64,000 bases of DNA from Micromonospora_J zhanjiangensis (GTDB lineage Bacteria; Actinomycetota; Actinomycetes; Mycobacteriales; Micromonosporaceae): NCBI RefSeq assembly GCF_042650605.1, contig NZ_JBHSBN010000013.1, forward strand, positions 112,933 to 176,932, written 5' to 3'. Positions within the stretch are counted from its first letter, which is position 1. Every line of letters begins with the position of its first letter. Of this stretch, positions 15,771 to 26,000 are shown piece after piece. Below the pieces are notes generated by a model. It made no database searches. It worked only from the letters and a program-made list of their open reading frames with translations, and was not told where the DNA came from. A program made the translations under genes and the position numbers.

Positions 15771-16471
15771 CCGGCCCCACCGCCCCGGAGCGGAACGACG
15801 CCGGACGACCCGACCCCGCCGTCGCCCGCCCGGCGCCGTCCGGGCGGCGCGTGCTGACGTACGCGGTCCTGCTCTGCCTGGTCGGCGCGGGCCTGGCCCT
15901 GGCCACCGCGAGCCGGACCTGGTCGGTGGAGGTCACGGCGCGTCCGGTGCCGCTGCCCGAGGTACGGGTGACCCGAACCGGCGCGGCTCTGCTGCCCTGG
16001 CTGCCGGCGCTGGCCCTGGTCGGGCTGGCCGGGGCCGGCGCCCTGCTGGCCACCCGAGGGCTGCCCCGGCGGCTGCTCGGGGTGCTGCTGGCACTGGTCG
16101 GCCTGGGCGTCACCGTCGGCGGCGGTCACGGCCTGACCGGCCTGGACCGGGGTTCCGCGTCCGCGCTCTGGCCGGTGGGCTGCGCGATCGGCGGGGTGCT
16201 GCTCGCCCTGGGCGGCGCGCTCACCGCCGTCCGGAGCCGGGACTGGCCCACCATGGGCGCCCGTTACCAGCGGGCCGGAACCCCGGACCCGGCCCGACCA
16301 CCGCTCGCGGACCCGACCGCCCGCGCCGCGGACCCGTCCGCCCGCGCCGCGGACCCGACCGCCCGCGCCGCGGACCCGTCCGCCCCCGCCGCGGACCGCC
16401 GGCTCGACAACCGGCGCACCGTCGAGGCCTGGGACGCCCTCGACCGCGGCGAGGACCCGACGGCCGACTGA
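15767..16471 (+). CDS. Trp-operon-associated membrane protein (TIGR02234-like)
   Basis: A 234-residue protein coupled to trpE by a GTGA overlap. It has four hydrophobic segments: LTYAVLLCLVGAGLALATA, LPWLPALALVGLAGAGALLA, LLGVLLALVGLGVTVGGG and LWPVGCAIGGVLLALGGAL. SRTWSVEVTARPVPLPEVRVTRTG lies between the first two. This matches the actinobacterial family of membrane proteins found next to trp genes, whose function is unknown. The cytoplasmic tail contains four copies of a 7-residue repeat (DPTARAA/DPSARAA) coded by a 21-bp tandem repeat, then an acidic end. Confidence 0.88.
   Translation: MTGPTAPERNDAGRPDPAVARPAPSGRRVLTYAVLLCLVGAGLALATASRTWSVEVTARPVPLPEVRVTRTGAALLPWLPALALVGLAGAGALLATRGLPRRLLGVLLALVGLGVTVGGGHGLTGLDRGSASALWPVGCAIGGVLLALGGALTAVRSRDWPTMGARYQRAGTPDPARPPLADPTARAADPSARAADPTARAADPSAPAADRRLDNRRTVEAWDALDRGEDPTAD
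16310..16393 (+). repeat. Four tandem 21-bp units inside the Trp membrane protein gene
   Basis: Units alternate between DPTARAA and DPSARAA; the last reads DPSAPAA. In-frame expansion or loss by slippage would alter tail length without breaking the gene. Confidence 0.9.
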
Positions 16472-16587
16472 CGCCCACCGACGCCGCACCACCCGGGCGG
16501 ATTGTGACCGCGGGCGCGGCCGGGGTCGGATCAGGCCCGCCCTCAGCGGACCGGGTGGGCGTCGGAGCGGGACAGCGCGGCCACCAG

Positions 16588-16770
16588 TCAGCGCAGTTCG
16601 TCCTGCCGTCGGGCCCGGTCCCGGTCGGCGCAGACGGCCGCCCAGGCGTTGCCCCGGGCGGTCGCGCCGCCGGAGTCGATCGCCCGCTCCACCGTGTGCG
16701 CCAGGCCGATCGCCACCGACCGCAGCAGATGGCCGAACCCGGTCGAAATGTCCGGCTGCCCAGTCCGCAT
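16588..16770 (-). CDS. Small cytoplasmic protein of unknown function, opposite strand inside the trp region
   Basis: A 60-residue frame (MRTGQPDISTGFGHLLRSV ... TVERAIDSGGATARGNAWAAVC) with high third-position GC, convergent with the Trp membrane protein gene. The sequence looks like a real amphipathic small protein rather than a shadow frame. The frame stops at TGA 16588-16590 but stays open for 14 further codons (LVAALSRSDAHPVR) to a second TGA at 16543. The first TGA could therefore be a recent nonsense change, for example from TGG. I do not recognise a function. Confidence 0.55.
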   Translation of the reverse strand: MRTGQPDISTGFGHLLRSVAIGLAHTVERAIDSGGATARGNAWAAVCADRDRARRQDELR

Positions 16771-17157
16771 GTGCCACCCCGCAGAAGAGAGTCGCTCCGC
16801 CCGGTCGGGCCGCGCGGTCGGCCGGCCACCGGCGGGGCGGTGCCCGTTCCGCCCCGCCGGCCGGCTCCCACGCCGTAGACCGAGGCGGGCCGCGCCGCGC
16901 CGCTTCGAGTCTGCCCGAGGACGATGGTGCCGGGCGGGTGTTTCCCCGCGATGTCCGCGCGGTCACCGCCGCCGGTCGGCCGACCCCGACCCCCGGGCTG
17001 CGGATCATGGCCCGGCATGGTGTCATTGTGTGGTGATCGTCGATGCGTTCCCGTGGCGGTCGGTGACTTCCCCCTCACCAGAAGTCGGCCATTATGCCCG
17101 ACGGCTCCAGGTGAGCGGCGCCATACCCCCGGCACCGGTGACCCCGGTCGCGGCACC
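16771..17157. other. Non-coding stretch before trpC
   Basis: About 390 bp without a supported gene. I looked for a Trp-rich leader peptide or T-box and found none. The stretch presumably holds divergent promoters for trpC and the small opposite-strand gene. Confidence 0.5.
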
Positions 17158-17163
17158 TAGCAT
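17158..17163 (+). promoter_or_regulatory. -10 box of trpC (TAGCAT)
   Basis: TAGCAT is followed by six bases and then the trpC ATG, a spacing that would start the transcript at the start codon. No obvious -35 is visible. Confidence 0.55.
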
Positions 17164-17169
17164 CGGCCC

Positions 17170-18060
17170 ATGACACCCGGAGAGGGGAGTCCGTTGGTGA
17201 CCGCTGAGCATTCGCACGCAGAGGGCGACAACGCCGGCCCGGCGAGGTCCGGGAACGTCCTCGACGAGATCCTGGTCGGGGTCCGGGAGGACGTCGAACG
17301 GCGCCGGGAGCGGATCCCGCTGGAGCAGATCCGCCGGCTGGCCGCCGAGGCGCCGCCGGCCCTCGACGCGTACGCGGCGCTGCGCCGGTCGGGGGTCGCC
17401 GTGATCGCCGAGGTGAAACGGTCGTCCCCGTCCAAGGGGCCGCTGGCCGAGATCGCCGACCCGGCCGACCTGGCCGGCGAGTACGCGGCCGGCGGGGCGC
17501 GCTGCATCAGCGTGCTCACCGAGGGCCGCTGGTTCGGCGGGTCGCTGGACGACCTGGCCGCGGTCCGGGCCGCCGTGAACGTCCCGGTGCTGCGCAAGGA
17601 CTTCGTGGTCTCCAGCTACCAGGTGCACGAGGCGCGCGCGCACGGCGCCGACCTGGTCCTGCTGATCGTCGCCGCGTTGGAGCAGAACGCCCTGGTCGGC
17701 CTGCTGGAGCGGGTCGAGTCGCTGGGCATGACCCCGCTGGTCGAGGTGCACAACGAGGAGGAGGCCGACCGGGCCCTGGAGGCGGGCGCGCGGGTGATCG
17801 GGGTCAACGCCCGTGACCTGCGTACCCTGGAGGTCGACCGGTCCGTCTTCGAGCGGATCGCCCCCGGTCTGCCCAGCGGCGTTGTCAAGATCGCCGAGTC
17901 GGGCGTGCGCGGACCGCACGACCTGATCCGGTACGCCTCCGCCGGCGCCGACGCCGTGCTGGTGGGCGAGGGCCTGGTCACCAAGAAGAGCCCCCGCGAG
18001 GCGGTCGCCGAACTGGTCAACGCGGGCAACCACCCGGCCACCCCCCGGCCGGTCCGGTAG
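17170..18060 (+). CDS. trpC: Indole-3-glycerol phosphate synthase
   Basis: A 296-residue TIM-barrel enzyme that closes the indole ring from carboxyphenylamino-deoxyribulose phosphate. The hallmark VIAEVKRSSPSKGPLAEIADP, the VLRKDFVVSSYQVHEARAHGAD block, GVNARDLRTLEVD and IAESGVRGPHD are in order. The ATG at 17170 follows a TAGCAT box; an in-frame GTG at 17197 with GGAGAGGGGAG before it is the alternative start and the N-terminal 25 residues are not conserved in the family. It has its own promoter region, separate from trpE. Confidence 0.96.
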   Translation: MTPGEGSPLVTAEHSHAEGDNAGPARSGNVLDEILVGVREDVERRRERIPLEQIRRLAAEAPPALDAYAALRRSGVAVIAEVKRSSPSKGPLAEIADPADLAGEYAAGGARCISVLTEGRWFGGSLDDLAAVRAAVNVPVLRKDFVVSSYQVHEARAHGADLVLLIVAALEQNALVGLLERVESLGMTPLVEVHNEEEADRALEAGARVIGVNARDLRTLEVDRSVFERIAPGLPSGVVKIAESGVRGPHDLIRYASAGADAVLVGEGLVTKKSPREAVAELVNAGNHPATPRPVR

Positions 18061-18105
18061 CACCCGGCCGCACAGCGCCGGCGCGAGCGAGAGGACTCCT
18101 GCGAG

Positions 18106-19350
18106 ATGAGCGCGAGCGCGCTGGCCGGCGCCGCCGGCCTGCTGCCCGGTCCGGACGGCCGGTTCGGCCGGTACGGCGGGCGGTTCGTCCCCGAGGCCCT
18201 GGTGGCCGCCCTCGACGAGCTGGACGCGGCCTACCGGCACGCGATGGCCGACGAGGCGTTCCAGGCCGAGTTCGGCGCCCTGCTGCGCGACTACGCGGGC
18301 ACCCCGTCGCCGCTCTACCGGGCGCACCGGCTCAGCGCCCGGGTCGGCGCCGAGGTGCTGCTCAAGCGCGAGGACCTGAACCACACCGGCGCCCACAAGA
18401 TCCGCAACGTGCTCGGTCAGGCGCTGCTGACCCGGCGGATGGGCAAGTCCCGGGTCATCGCCGAGACCGGCGCCGGGCAGCACGGGGTGGCCAGCGCCAC
18501 CGCCGCGGCCTACCTCGACCTGGACTGCGTGGTCTACATGGGCGAGGTGGACACCGAGCGGCAGGCGCTGAACGTGGCCCGGATGCGGATGCTCGGCGCC
18601 ACCGTCATCCCGGTCACCACCGGTTCGCGCACCCTCAAGGACGCGGTCAACGAGGCGCTGCGCGCCTGGGTCGCCGAGGTGGACACCAGCCACTACCTGC
18701 TCGGCACCGCGTCCGGCCCGCACCCGTTCCCGGCCATGGTGCGGGACTTCGTCCGCGGCATCGGGGTGGAGGCCCGGCAGCAGTCGCTGGACCTGCTCGG
18801 CCGACTGCCGGACGCGGTCACCGCCTGCGTCGGCGGCGGGTCCAACGCGATCGGCATCTTCCACGCCTTCATCGGCGACCCGGACGTCCGGCTGTACGGC
18901 TTCGAGGCCGGCGGCGACGGGATGGACACCGGCCGGCACGCGGCCAGCATCACCGGCGGGTCGTCCGGGGTGCTGCACGGCGCCCGCACCTACGTGCTGC
19001 AGGACGACGACGGGCAGACGCTGGAGTCGCACTCGATCTCGGCCGGGCTGGACTACCCGGCCGTCGGTCCCGAGCACGCCTGGCTGCACGACACCGGCCG
19101 GGCGTCGTACCGGCCGGTCACCGACGCCGAGGCGATGGACGCGTTCCAGCTGCTCTGCCGCACCGAGGGGATCATCCCGGCGATCGAGAGCGCGCACGCG
19201 CTGGCCGGCACGCTGCGGGTGATCCCCGAGTTGACCGAGCGGTTGGGCCGCACCCCGACCGTGGTGGTCAACCTGTCCGGCCGGGGTGACAAGGACGTGC
19301 ACACCGCGGGCACCTGGTTCGGGATCCTGGACGGGGAGAACAGGGCATGA
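18106..19350 (+). CDS. trpB: Tryptophan synthase beta chain
   Basis: A 414-residue PLP enzyme joining indole and serine. The PLP lysine lies in LNHTGAHKIRNVLGQ, followed by the ETGAGQHGVA loop, the phosphate-binding CVGGGSNAIGIFHAF and the C-terminal NLSGRGDKD. Length and motifs fit the main TrpB1 class that works in a complex with TrpA. Its stop overlaps trpA (ATGA). Confidence 0.98.
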   Translation: MSASALAGAAGLLPGPDGRFGRYGGRFVPEALVAALDELDAAYRHAMADEAFQAEFGALLRDYAGTPSPLYRAHRLSARVGAEVLLKREDLNHTGAHKIRNVLGQALLTRRMGKSRVIAETGAGQHGVASATAAAYLDLDCVVYMGEVDTERQALNVARMRMLGATVIPVTTGSRTLKDAVNEALRAWVAEVDTSHYLLGTASGPHPFPAMVRDFVRGIGVEARQQSLDLLGRLPDAVTACVGGGSNAIGIFHAFIGDPDVRLYGFEAGGDGMDTGRHAASITGGSSGVLHGARTYVLQDDDGQTLESHSISAGLDYPAVGPEHAWLHDTGRASYRPVTDAEAMDAFQLLCRTEGIIPAIESAHALAGTLRVIPELTERLGRTPTVVVNLSGRGDKDVHTAGTWFGILDGENRA

Positions 19351-20147
19351 GCATCTCGACCGTCTTCGAGAAGGCCCGGGCCGAGGGACGGGCCGTGCTA
19401 TTCGGGTGCATGCCGGCCGGGTTCCCCACCGTCGAGGGCAGCATCGCCGCGATGACCGCCATGCTGGACGCCGGGGTGGACGTCGTCGAGGTGGAGATCC
19501 CGTACTCCGACCCGGTGATGGACGGGCCGGTCATCCAGCGGGCCAGCGACATCGCGCTCTCCGGTGGCGTCCGCGTCGCCGACACGCTGCGAATCATCGA
19601 GGCGGTGGCCGGCACCGGCGCCCCGGTGGTGACGATGACGTACTGGAACCCGATCGAGCGGTACGGCGTCGACCGGTTCGCCCGGGATCTCGCGGCGGCC
19701 GGCGGCACCGGCCTGATCACCCCGGACCTGATCCCGGACGAGGCCGACGAGTGGCTGGCCGCCTCCGACGCGTACGGGCTGGACCGCACCTTCCTGGTCT
19801 CGCCGTCCTCCACCGACCGGCGGCTGGCGATGACCGTCGAGCACTGCCGGGGCTTCGTCTACGCCACGGCGATCATGGGCGTCACCGGCGCCCGGGAGAA
19901 CACCTCGAACCTGGCTCCCGACCTGGTCGCCCGGGTCCGGGCGGTGACCGACCTGCCGGTCGGCGTCGGCCTCGGCGTGGGCACCGGCGGCCAGGCCGCC
20001 GAGGTCGGCGGGTACGCCGACGGGGTCATCGTCGGCAGCGCGCTGATCCGCTGCCTGCTCGACGCGCCGGACCGGGCCACCGGCCTGACCGCGCTGCGCG
20101 CCCTGAGCACCGAACTGGCCGAAGGGGTGCGCGCGGTCCGTCGCTGA
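19347..20147 (+). CDS. trpA: Tryptophan synthase alpha chain
   Basis: A 266-residue TIM barrel that cleaves indole-glycerol phosphate to indole, passed to TrpB by tunnel. Catalytic Glu in VVEVEIPYSDPVMDGPVIQ, catalytic Asp in PDLIPDEADEW, and the phosphate site GVGLGVGTGGQAAEV are present. The start codon overlaps the trpB stop, so the two chains are translated together. Confidence 0.98.
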   Translation: MSISTVFEKARAEGRAVLFGCMPAGFPTVEGSIAAMTAMLDAGVDVVEVEIPYSDPVMDGPVIQRASDIALSGGVRVADTLRIIEAVAGTGAPVVTMTYWNPIERYGVDRFARDLAAAGGTGLITPDLIPDEADEWLAASDAYGLDRTFLVSPSSTDRRLAMTVEHCRGFVYATAIMGVTGARENTSNLAPDLVARVRAVTDLPVGVGLGVGTGGQAAEVGGYADGVIVGSALIRCLLDAPDRATGLTALRALSTELAEGVRAVRR

Positions 20148-20228
20148 TCACCGCCCTGCCGACGACCACGGGCACAAAGAGGTCCGCGCGGTCCGCCGCG
20201 CTGCCGGCGACCACGGGCACAGCCGGCG

Positions 20229-20315
20229 CCCGGCGGGCCGGACCGGGCGGCCCGGCGGGCCGGACCGGGCGGCCCGGCGGGCCGGACCGGGCGGCCCGGC
20301 GGGCCGGACGGGCTG
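20229..20315. repeat. 22-bp GC-only tandem repeat between trpA and lgt
   Basis: Three exact 22-bp units (CCCGGCGGGCCGGACCGGGC plus GG) at 20229, 20251 and 20273, and a fourth imperfect unit. The surrounding 245-bp gap also has two copies of GACCACGGGCACA. No gene is supported here; the hairpin-forming repeat could act in termination after trpA. Confidence 0.85.
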
Positions 20316-20393
20316 CCCGGCGGGGCGGACCGAGCGGATCGACCCCGCCCCGGGGTGCCGCGGACACCGGGTGCGACGGTAGCGTATGCACCC

Positions 20394-21581
20394 GTGAACC
20401 TCGCCTCGTTGGCCCCGCAGGCGGCCCTGCCCAGTCCCAGCACGGCGGTGTGGCAGCTCGGGCCCGTCCCGATCCGCGCGTACGCGCTGTGCATCGTGCT
20501 CGGCATCGTCGTCGCGGCGGTGGTGACCGAGGCGCGGCTGCGGCGCCGCGGTGTCGCCCCCGGCGCGACGCTCGACATCGCCGTCTGGGCGGTGCCGTTC
20601 GGGATCATCGGTGCCCGGCTCTACCACGTGATCTCCTCGCCGCAGGCGTACTTCGGCGCGGACGGCCACCCGCTGAACGCCTTCAAGATCTGGGAGGGCG
20701 GCCTCGGCATCTGGGGCGCCATCGTCGGCGGGGCGCTGGGCGCCTGGCTGGCGGTGCGCCAGCTCGGCCTGCCGCTCTCGGTGGTCGCCGACGCGCTCGC
20801 CCCGGGCCTGCCGCTGGCCCAGGCGATCGGCCGGCTGGGCAACTGGTTCAACAACGAGTTGTACGGCGGCCCGACCACCCTGCCCTGGGGTCTGCAGATC
20901 CACCGGATGGATCCCGACAACCCCGGTCACGCGCTGCGCGACGGCGCGGGCAACCCGGTGCTGGAGCCCGCCCTGTACCACCCGACCTTCCTGTACGAGC
21001 TGGTCTGGAACCTCGGCGTGGCGGCCCTGGTCTACCTGGTCGACAGGCGCGTCAAGTTCGGCCGGGGCCGGGCGTTCGCGCTGTACGTGATGGCCTACAC
21101 CGCCGGCCGGTTCTGGATCGAGATGATGCGCCGCGACGAGGCGAACATCATCCTCGGCCTGCGGCTGAACGTGTGGACCTCGGTGCTGGTCTTCCTCGGC
21201 GCGCTGATCTACTTCCTCCGGGTCCGCGGTCCGCGCGAGTACGTCGTACCGGTCACCCCGCCGGCTCCCGCCGAGCCGGCGGGCGACATCTCCCGTACCG
21301 ACGTCTCCCGGCCGACCGCGGCCGCCGCGCCGACCGGTTACCGGGTGGTGTCCGAGGCGGAGTTCCGGACCTACCAGGAGACCGGCGAGCTGCCGGCCGG
21401 GCCGGCCGGCGGTGACGGCGCCGACCCGGCGCCGGCGGCGGACGCCGCGCCGGTGTCCGCCGAGTCCGGCGAGGACGAGCCCGACGAGGCCGACGAGGAC
21501 GAGGCCGCGGACGGGCCGGACCGGGCGGACCGGGCCCGGGCGGCCGCACCCGCCCCCCGGTCCGCCGACCGGGACAGCTGA
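20394..21581 (+). CDS. lgt: Prolipoprotein diacylglyceryl transferase
   Basis: A 395-residue integral membrane enzyme that transfers diacylglycerol to the lipobox cysteine of prolipoproteins. The catalytic-region motifs are present: the ARLYHVIS segment, EGGLGIWGAIVGG, and the Lgt signature GRLGNWFNNELYGGPT near residue 145. Membrane segments run to about residue 285. The remaining 110 residues form a long acidic Pro/Ala/Asp/Glu-rich cytoplasmic tail with no recognisable domain, common in actinobacterial Lgt. GTG start at 20394, with TAGCGT 8 bases before it. Several lipoproteins in this window are its likely clients. Confidence 0.96.
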   Translation: MNLASLAPQAALPSPSTAVWQLGPVPIRAYALCIVLGIVVAAVVTEARLRRRGVAPGATLDIAVWAVPFGIIGARLYHVISSPQAYFGADGHPLNAFKIWEGGLGIWGAIVGGALGAWLAVRQLGLPLSVVADALAPGLPLAQAIGRLGNWFNNELYGGPTTLPWGLQIHRMDPDNPGHALRDGAGNPVLEPALYHPTFLYELVWNLGVAALVYLVDRRVKFGRGRAFALYVMAYTAGRFWIEMMRRDEANIILGLRLNVWTSVLVFLGALIYFLRVRGPREYVVPVTPPAPAEPAGDISRTDVSRPTAAAAPTGYRVVSEAEFRTYQETGELPAGPAGGDGADPAPAADAAPVSAESGEDEPDEADEDEAADGPDRADRARAAAPAPRSADRDS

Positions 21582-21598
21582 GCGGGGGAGCCGGACCG

Positions 21599-22798
21599 AT
21601 GCGTACGGCCGTGGTGGTGGGCACCGGGATCGGCGGCCTGGCCGTCGCCGGTGCCCTGGCCCGTACCGGCTGGCAGGTGACCCTGCTGGAACGGGCGGAG
21701 CGGGTACGCGCCGAGCGCACCGCGTTGATCCTCTGGCCGAACGGCATCCGGGCGTTGCACGCGCTCGGTCTCGGCGCGGGCCTGGCGGCGATCGGCACCC
21801 CGCTGCCCGCGGCCGGGGTCCGGCGTCCGGACGGCGCCTGGCTGGTGCAGCCGCGGGCCAGCACGGCCGAGCGGTCGCCGGTGGTGGTGCACCGGGAGGA
21901 CCTGCACGACGCGCTAATCGCCGGCCTCGGTGACCGGGTCGACATCCGCACCGGCGTGCAGGTGCGCACGGTGCGCACCCCCGACACCGGGCAACCGGTC
22001 GTGGGCGACGGGCGGTACACCTTCGCCGCCGACCTGGTGGTGGCCGCCGACGGCATCGACAGCGTGCTGCGGACCCGGCTGGCGCCGGAGTCCGCGGCGG
22101 TCAGCTCCGGCTGCGCCTCCTGGCGCGCGGTGATCCCCTGGTACCGGGCGCCGCACCTGCCGGCCGACCGCCCGGCGGCGGGGGAGACCCTCGGCGCGGG
22201 CTACCGGTTCATCGCCGCGTCGCTCGGCGAGCGCGGCTCGGCGGGCGGGTCGTCCCGGGGCGGCATCTACTGGATCGCCACGGCGGCCGGCGCGCAGCGG
22301 CCGGAGCCGCCGGCCACCCAGCTGGCCCTGCTGCGCCGGTGGTTCGCCAACTGGCCGGCCCCGATCGGCGAGCTGCTGGCCGCCACCGAACCGGAGGACC
22401 TGGTCCAGCAGGAGGTTCGGGAACTGCGGCCGCTGCCCCGGTCGTACGGCTTCCCGTCCGGCACCGGCGGCGTGGTGCTGCTCGGCGACAGTGCGCACGC
22501 CATGCCGCACCACCTCGGGCAGGGCGCCTGCCTGGCGTTCGAGGACGCCGCCACCCTCGGGTCGCTGGTCCGCGAGGTGGCCCCGGGTGCCCCGCTGCGG
22601 GCCGCGGTCGAGGCGTACAGCCGAATGCGCATCCCGCGGGCGGCGACCGTGGTCCGGCAGACCCGGCGGATGTCGGCCGTGCTGCAGACCCGGGGGCGGC
22701 TGGCCCTGCGGGCCCGGGACGCCGCGCTCGGCAAGCTCACCCCCCGGTTGCTGGGCAGCGCCGCGAGCACGGCCGCCCAGTGGCGTCCGCCCGCCTGA
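21599..22798 (+). CDS. FAD-dependent aromatic-type monooxygenase
   Basis: A 399-residue flavoprotein of the salicylate/kynurenine hydroxylase type. The dinucleotide-binding GTGIGGLAVAGALARTGWQV is near residue 6, the DG motif VVAADGIDSVLR is near residue 155, and the GD motif GDSAHAMPHHLGQGACLAFEDA is near 295. It should use NAD(P)H and oxygen to hydroxylate a small molecule. GGGGGAG precedes the ATG. It lies 17 bp after lgt but is functionally unrelated; the substrate is unknown. Confidence 0.9.
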   Translation: MRTAVVVGTGIGGLAVAGALARTGWQVTLLERAERVRAERTALILWPNGIRALHALGLGAGLAAIGTPLPAAGVRRPDGAWLVQPRASTAERSPVVVHREDLHDALIAGLGDRVDIRTGVQVRTVRTPDTGQPVVGDGRYTFAADLVVAADGIDSVLRTRLAPESAAVSSGCASWRAVIPWYRAPHLPADRPAAGETLGAGYRFIAASLGERGSAGGSSRGGIYWIATAAGAQRPEPPATQLALLRRWFANWPAPIGELLAATEPEDLVQQEVRELRPLPRSYGFPSGTGGVVLLGDSAHAMPHHLGQGACLAFEDAATLGSLVREVAPGAPLRAAVEAYSRMRIPRAATVVRQTRRMSAVLQTRGRLALRARDAALGKLTPRLLGSAASTAAQWRPPA

Positions 22799-23012
22799 GC
22801 CTGCCGGGCTGAGGCGGCGACGCCGGCCCGCCGCATTCCCCGGGCTGATCCGAGGTTTACTCAGGTCTCTGGAAGATCTGTTGTTTTCCCTGCTCAGACC
22901 CGTTTGTCCGAGTGCTCGGATAGTCCGGTCCGGCGCCCGGTCCGGCCCGAACGGGGGGACCGTCGGCATCGGCCGCGGGCGCAGACTACCCGGGAGTGGG
23001 GAGGGGCCCGAC

Positions 23013-26000
23013 GTGCGCATGCTCGACCAGCCGACCGCGGCGGCCCGGCTCGCCCCCACCCGCTGCGAGGTACGCCTGCTCGGGCCCGTGCGGCTGGTCG
23101 GTCCCGCCGGCCCGGTCGACCTGCCGGACGACGTACCGGTCCTGCTCGGTCTGTTGGCCCTGCGGCCCGGCCGGCCGGTCCCCGCCACCGCGCTGGCCGG
23201 GCCGACCCGGCCGGTGGACCGGCGGATCGGGGACCTGACCGCCGCCTTCGCCCGGTGCGGCCTGCCGGACGCGGTGCGCCCGGTCCGCGACGGCTACCTG
23301 CTGCGACTGGCCGGCCGACGGATCGACACCGTCCGGTTCGGCCACCTGCTGCACCGGGCCCGGTCCCGGGCGGCGGCGGGCGACCCGGGCGGCGCCGCCG
23401 GGTTGTTCACCGCGGCGCTGCGGCTGTGGCAGCCGGAACGGCCGGCCGGAACACCGGCCGCCGGGTGGCCGGCCGGCGGGGACGCCGACGGTGCCGCGAG
23501 GCCGGCGGCCGACCCCGGGGTCCGGGCCGTGTTCGAGGCCGAGCCGATGGCCGGCTGTCCGGTGGACCCGGCCGGCTGGGCCGCCGCCGAGGTCGGCCGG
23601 CTGGTGCAGGCGAGGGTCGCGGCGGTGGAGGAGCGCTGGGAGTGCGGGCTGCGGCTGGCCGCCGCCGCGTACTCCGTGGCGGGCGGGCCGACGGCGGACC
23701 GGGACGTGGTGCTGGCCGGGCAGGCCGCGGTCCGGACGGCGGGCGTCGCGGTGGCCGATCTGGAGGCGGCGGTGGCCCGGCATCCGCTCCGGGCCCGGTT
23801 GTGGGAACTGCTGCTCGCCGCGGCGTTCCTGGCCGCCGGTCGGCGCGCCGCGGGCGAGGTGGCCGCCCGCGCCGGGCGCACCTTCGCCGACCAGCTCGGG
23901 GTCGAGCCGGGGGAGCGGCTGCGCGTCCTGGCCGAACACGCGCGCCGGGGCGACCTGGCCGACCGCTGGCCGGTCACCGTCCCGTCGCCGCGGCCGGCCC
24001 GGGCCCCCGAGCGGCCGGCCCGGCGGCCCGCCCTGCCGGTGCCGATGACCGCGCTGCTCGGCCGGGACGACCTGCTTGCGGCGGTGCTGCGGGCCCTGGG
24101 CACCCGCCGGCTGGTCACCCTGACCGGACCGGGCGGGGCGGGGAAGACCAGGCTGGCCGTGGCCGTCGCGCACCGGTACGCCCCGGCGGCCTGGTTCGTC
24201 GACCTCAGCGCCGTGGACCGGCCGGCCGGGGTGGCCGAGGCGGTCGCCACTGCGCTCGGCAGCCGCCCCGACCCGGTCGGGGCGGCGCCGGACACCCGGG
24301 CCGACCCGGCCGAGGCGTTCGGTCCCGCCCCGGCGATGCTGGTCCTGGACAACTGCGAACACCTGCTGCCCGGCTGCCGGGACCTGGTCCGTCGGCTGCT
24401 GGCCGGGTGCCCGCAGCTGCGGATCCTGGCGACCAGCCGGGTCGCGCTCCGGTCACCCGCCGAGACGGCCGTGCCGGTCCCGCCGTTGGCCTCGCCGACG
24501 CCGGGGACCGGACACACCATCGCCGGCCTGTCGGCGCACCCGGCCACCCGGTTGTTTTTGGAGCGGGCCCGGGGCCGGGCCGGCCGGCCGGTGCCGGAGG
24601 ACAGCGCCGACGACGTGGCTCGGCTCTGCGCCGAATTGGACGGGCTGCCGCTGGCGATCGAGCTGGCCGCCGCCCGTACCTCACTGCTGAGCGTCGCGGA
24701 GATCGTCCGCCGGACCCGGGCCGACCTGCGGCTGCTGCGCAGTCCCGATCCGACCGCGCCGGATCGGCACCGCACCCTGACCGCCGCGGTGGAGTCCAGC
24801 GTGGCCCAGCTCGACGGGCCGGCCCGGGCGCTGTTCGACCGGTTGGCGGTCTTCTCGGCCGGCTTCACCCGGGACGCCGCCGAGGCGTTGGGCGGCCCCG
24901 ACGCCCGGGCGGCCCTGACCGACCTGGTGGAGGCGTCCCTGGTGGTGCCGGAGTCCGGCGTCGGCACCGTCACCCGGTACCGGATGTTGGTGCCGATCCG
25001 CCGGCACGCGCTGGCCCGGCTGACCGCCGCCGGCGACGAGCCGGCCATCCGCGACCGACACGCCCGGTACGTCCTGGACCTCGCCGAACGGTCCGAGGCC
25101 CGGTTGCGCGGCGCCGACCAGGAACGCTGGCTGCGCCGGTTGCGGGCCGAGGCGGCCAACCTGCGGGACGCCATGGCCTGGTTCGCCGACCGTCCGGGCG
25201 ACCGGTACGGGGACCTGCGGTTGGCCGCGACCCTGGCCACGTACTGCCGGCTGGAGGGGCGGTACCGGGAGGGACTGGACTGGCTGGCGGCGGCCCTGGC
25301 CCGGCGCCCCGACGCTCCGCCGGGACTGCGGGCCCGGGCCGGTATCGGCGCCGCCATGCTGGCGATGCTGTACTGCGACTACCCGAGCGCGATCGAGCAC
25401 GCGGAGGTGGCCCGGTCGGCGTGCCGGGCGGCCGGCGACCGGCAGGGCGAGGCCCGGGTGGAGCTGACCCTCGGCTCGGTGGCCCGGGAGGAGGCCCGGT
25501 ACGCCGACTCGGCGGCCCACCTGGCCGCCGCGGCCGCGTTGTTCGCCGAGTGCGGCGACGAGTGGGGGGCGGCGCAGGCGGCCCTGCTGCGGGGCTGCAC
25601 CTGCTGGCTCTCCGGCGACCTGGGCCGGGCGGAGCCGGTGCTGCGGGCCAGCCTGCGCCGGTACGAACGGCTGGGTGACCTGGAGGCGGAGGCGTCGGCG
25701 CTGGTGAACCTCGGTGCCGTGGCGCTCTACCGGGGCGACCCGGACCGGGCCGCGGCGCTGCTCGACGCGGCCCTGCAACGCTTCGCCGCGATCCGGTTCC
25801 CCGAGGGGATCGGCTGGGCGCACAACCTGCGCGGCGTGGTCGAGCTGCGGGCTCGGCGGACCGACCGGGCGGCGGCGCACCTGACCGCCAGCCTCGCCGC
25901 GCACCGGCAGGTCGGCGACCGGTGGCGGACCGCCAGCGTCCTGGAGGCGCTGGCCGAACTGGCCCGGTTGGACGGCGCCGCCGACCGGGGCGCCCGGCTG

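Noticed and set aside
16771..17157. Possible trp attenuator or T-box before trpC
   Set aside because: No Trp-rich leader peptide, no T-box sequence and no alternative hairpins with a T-run were found by eye.
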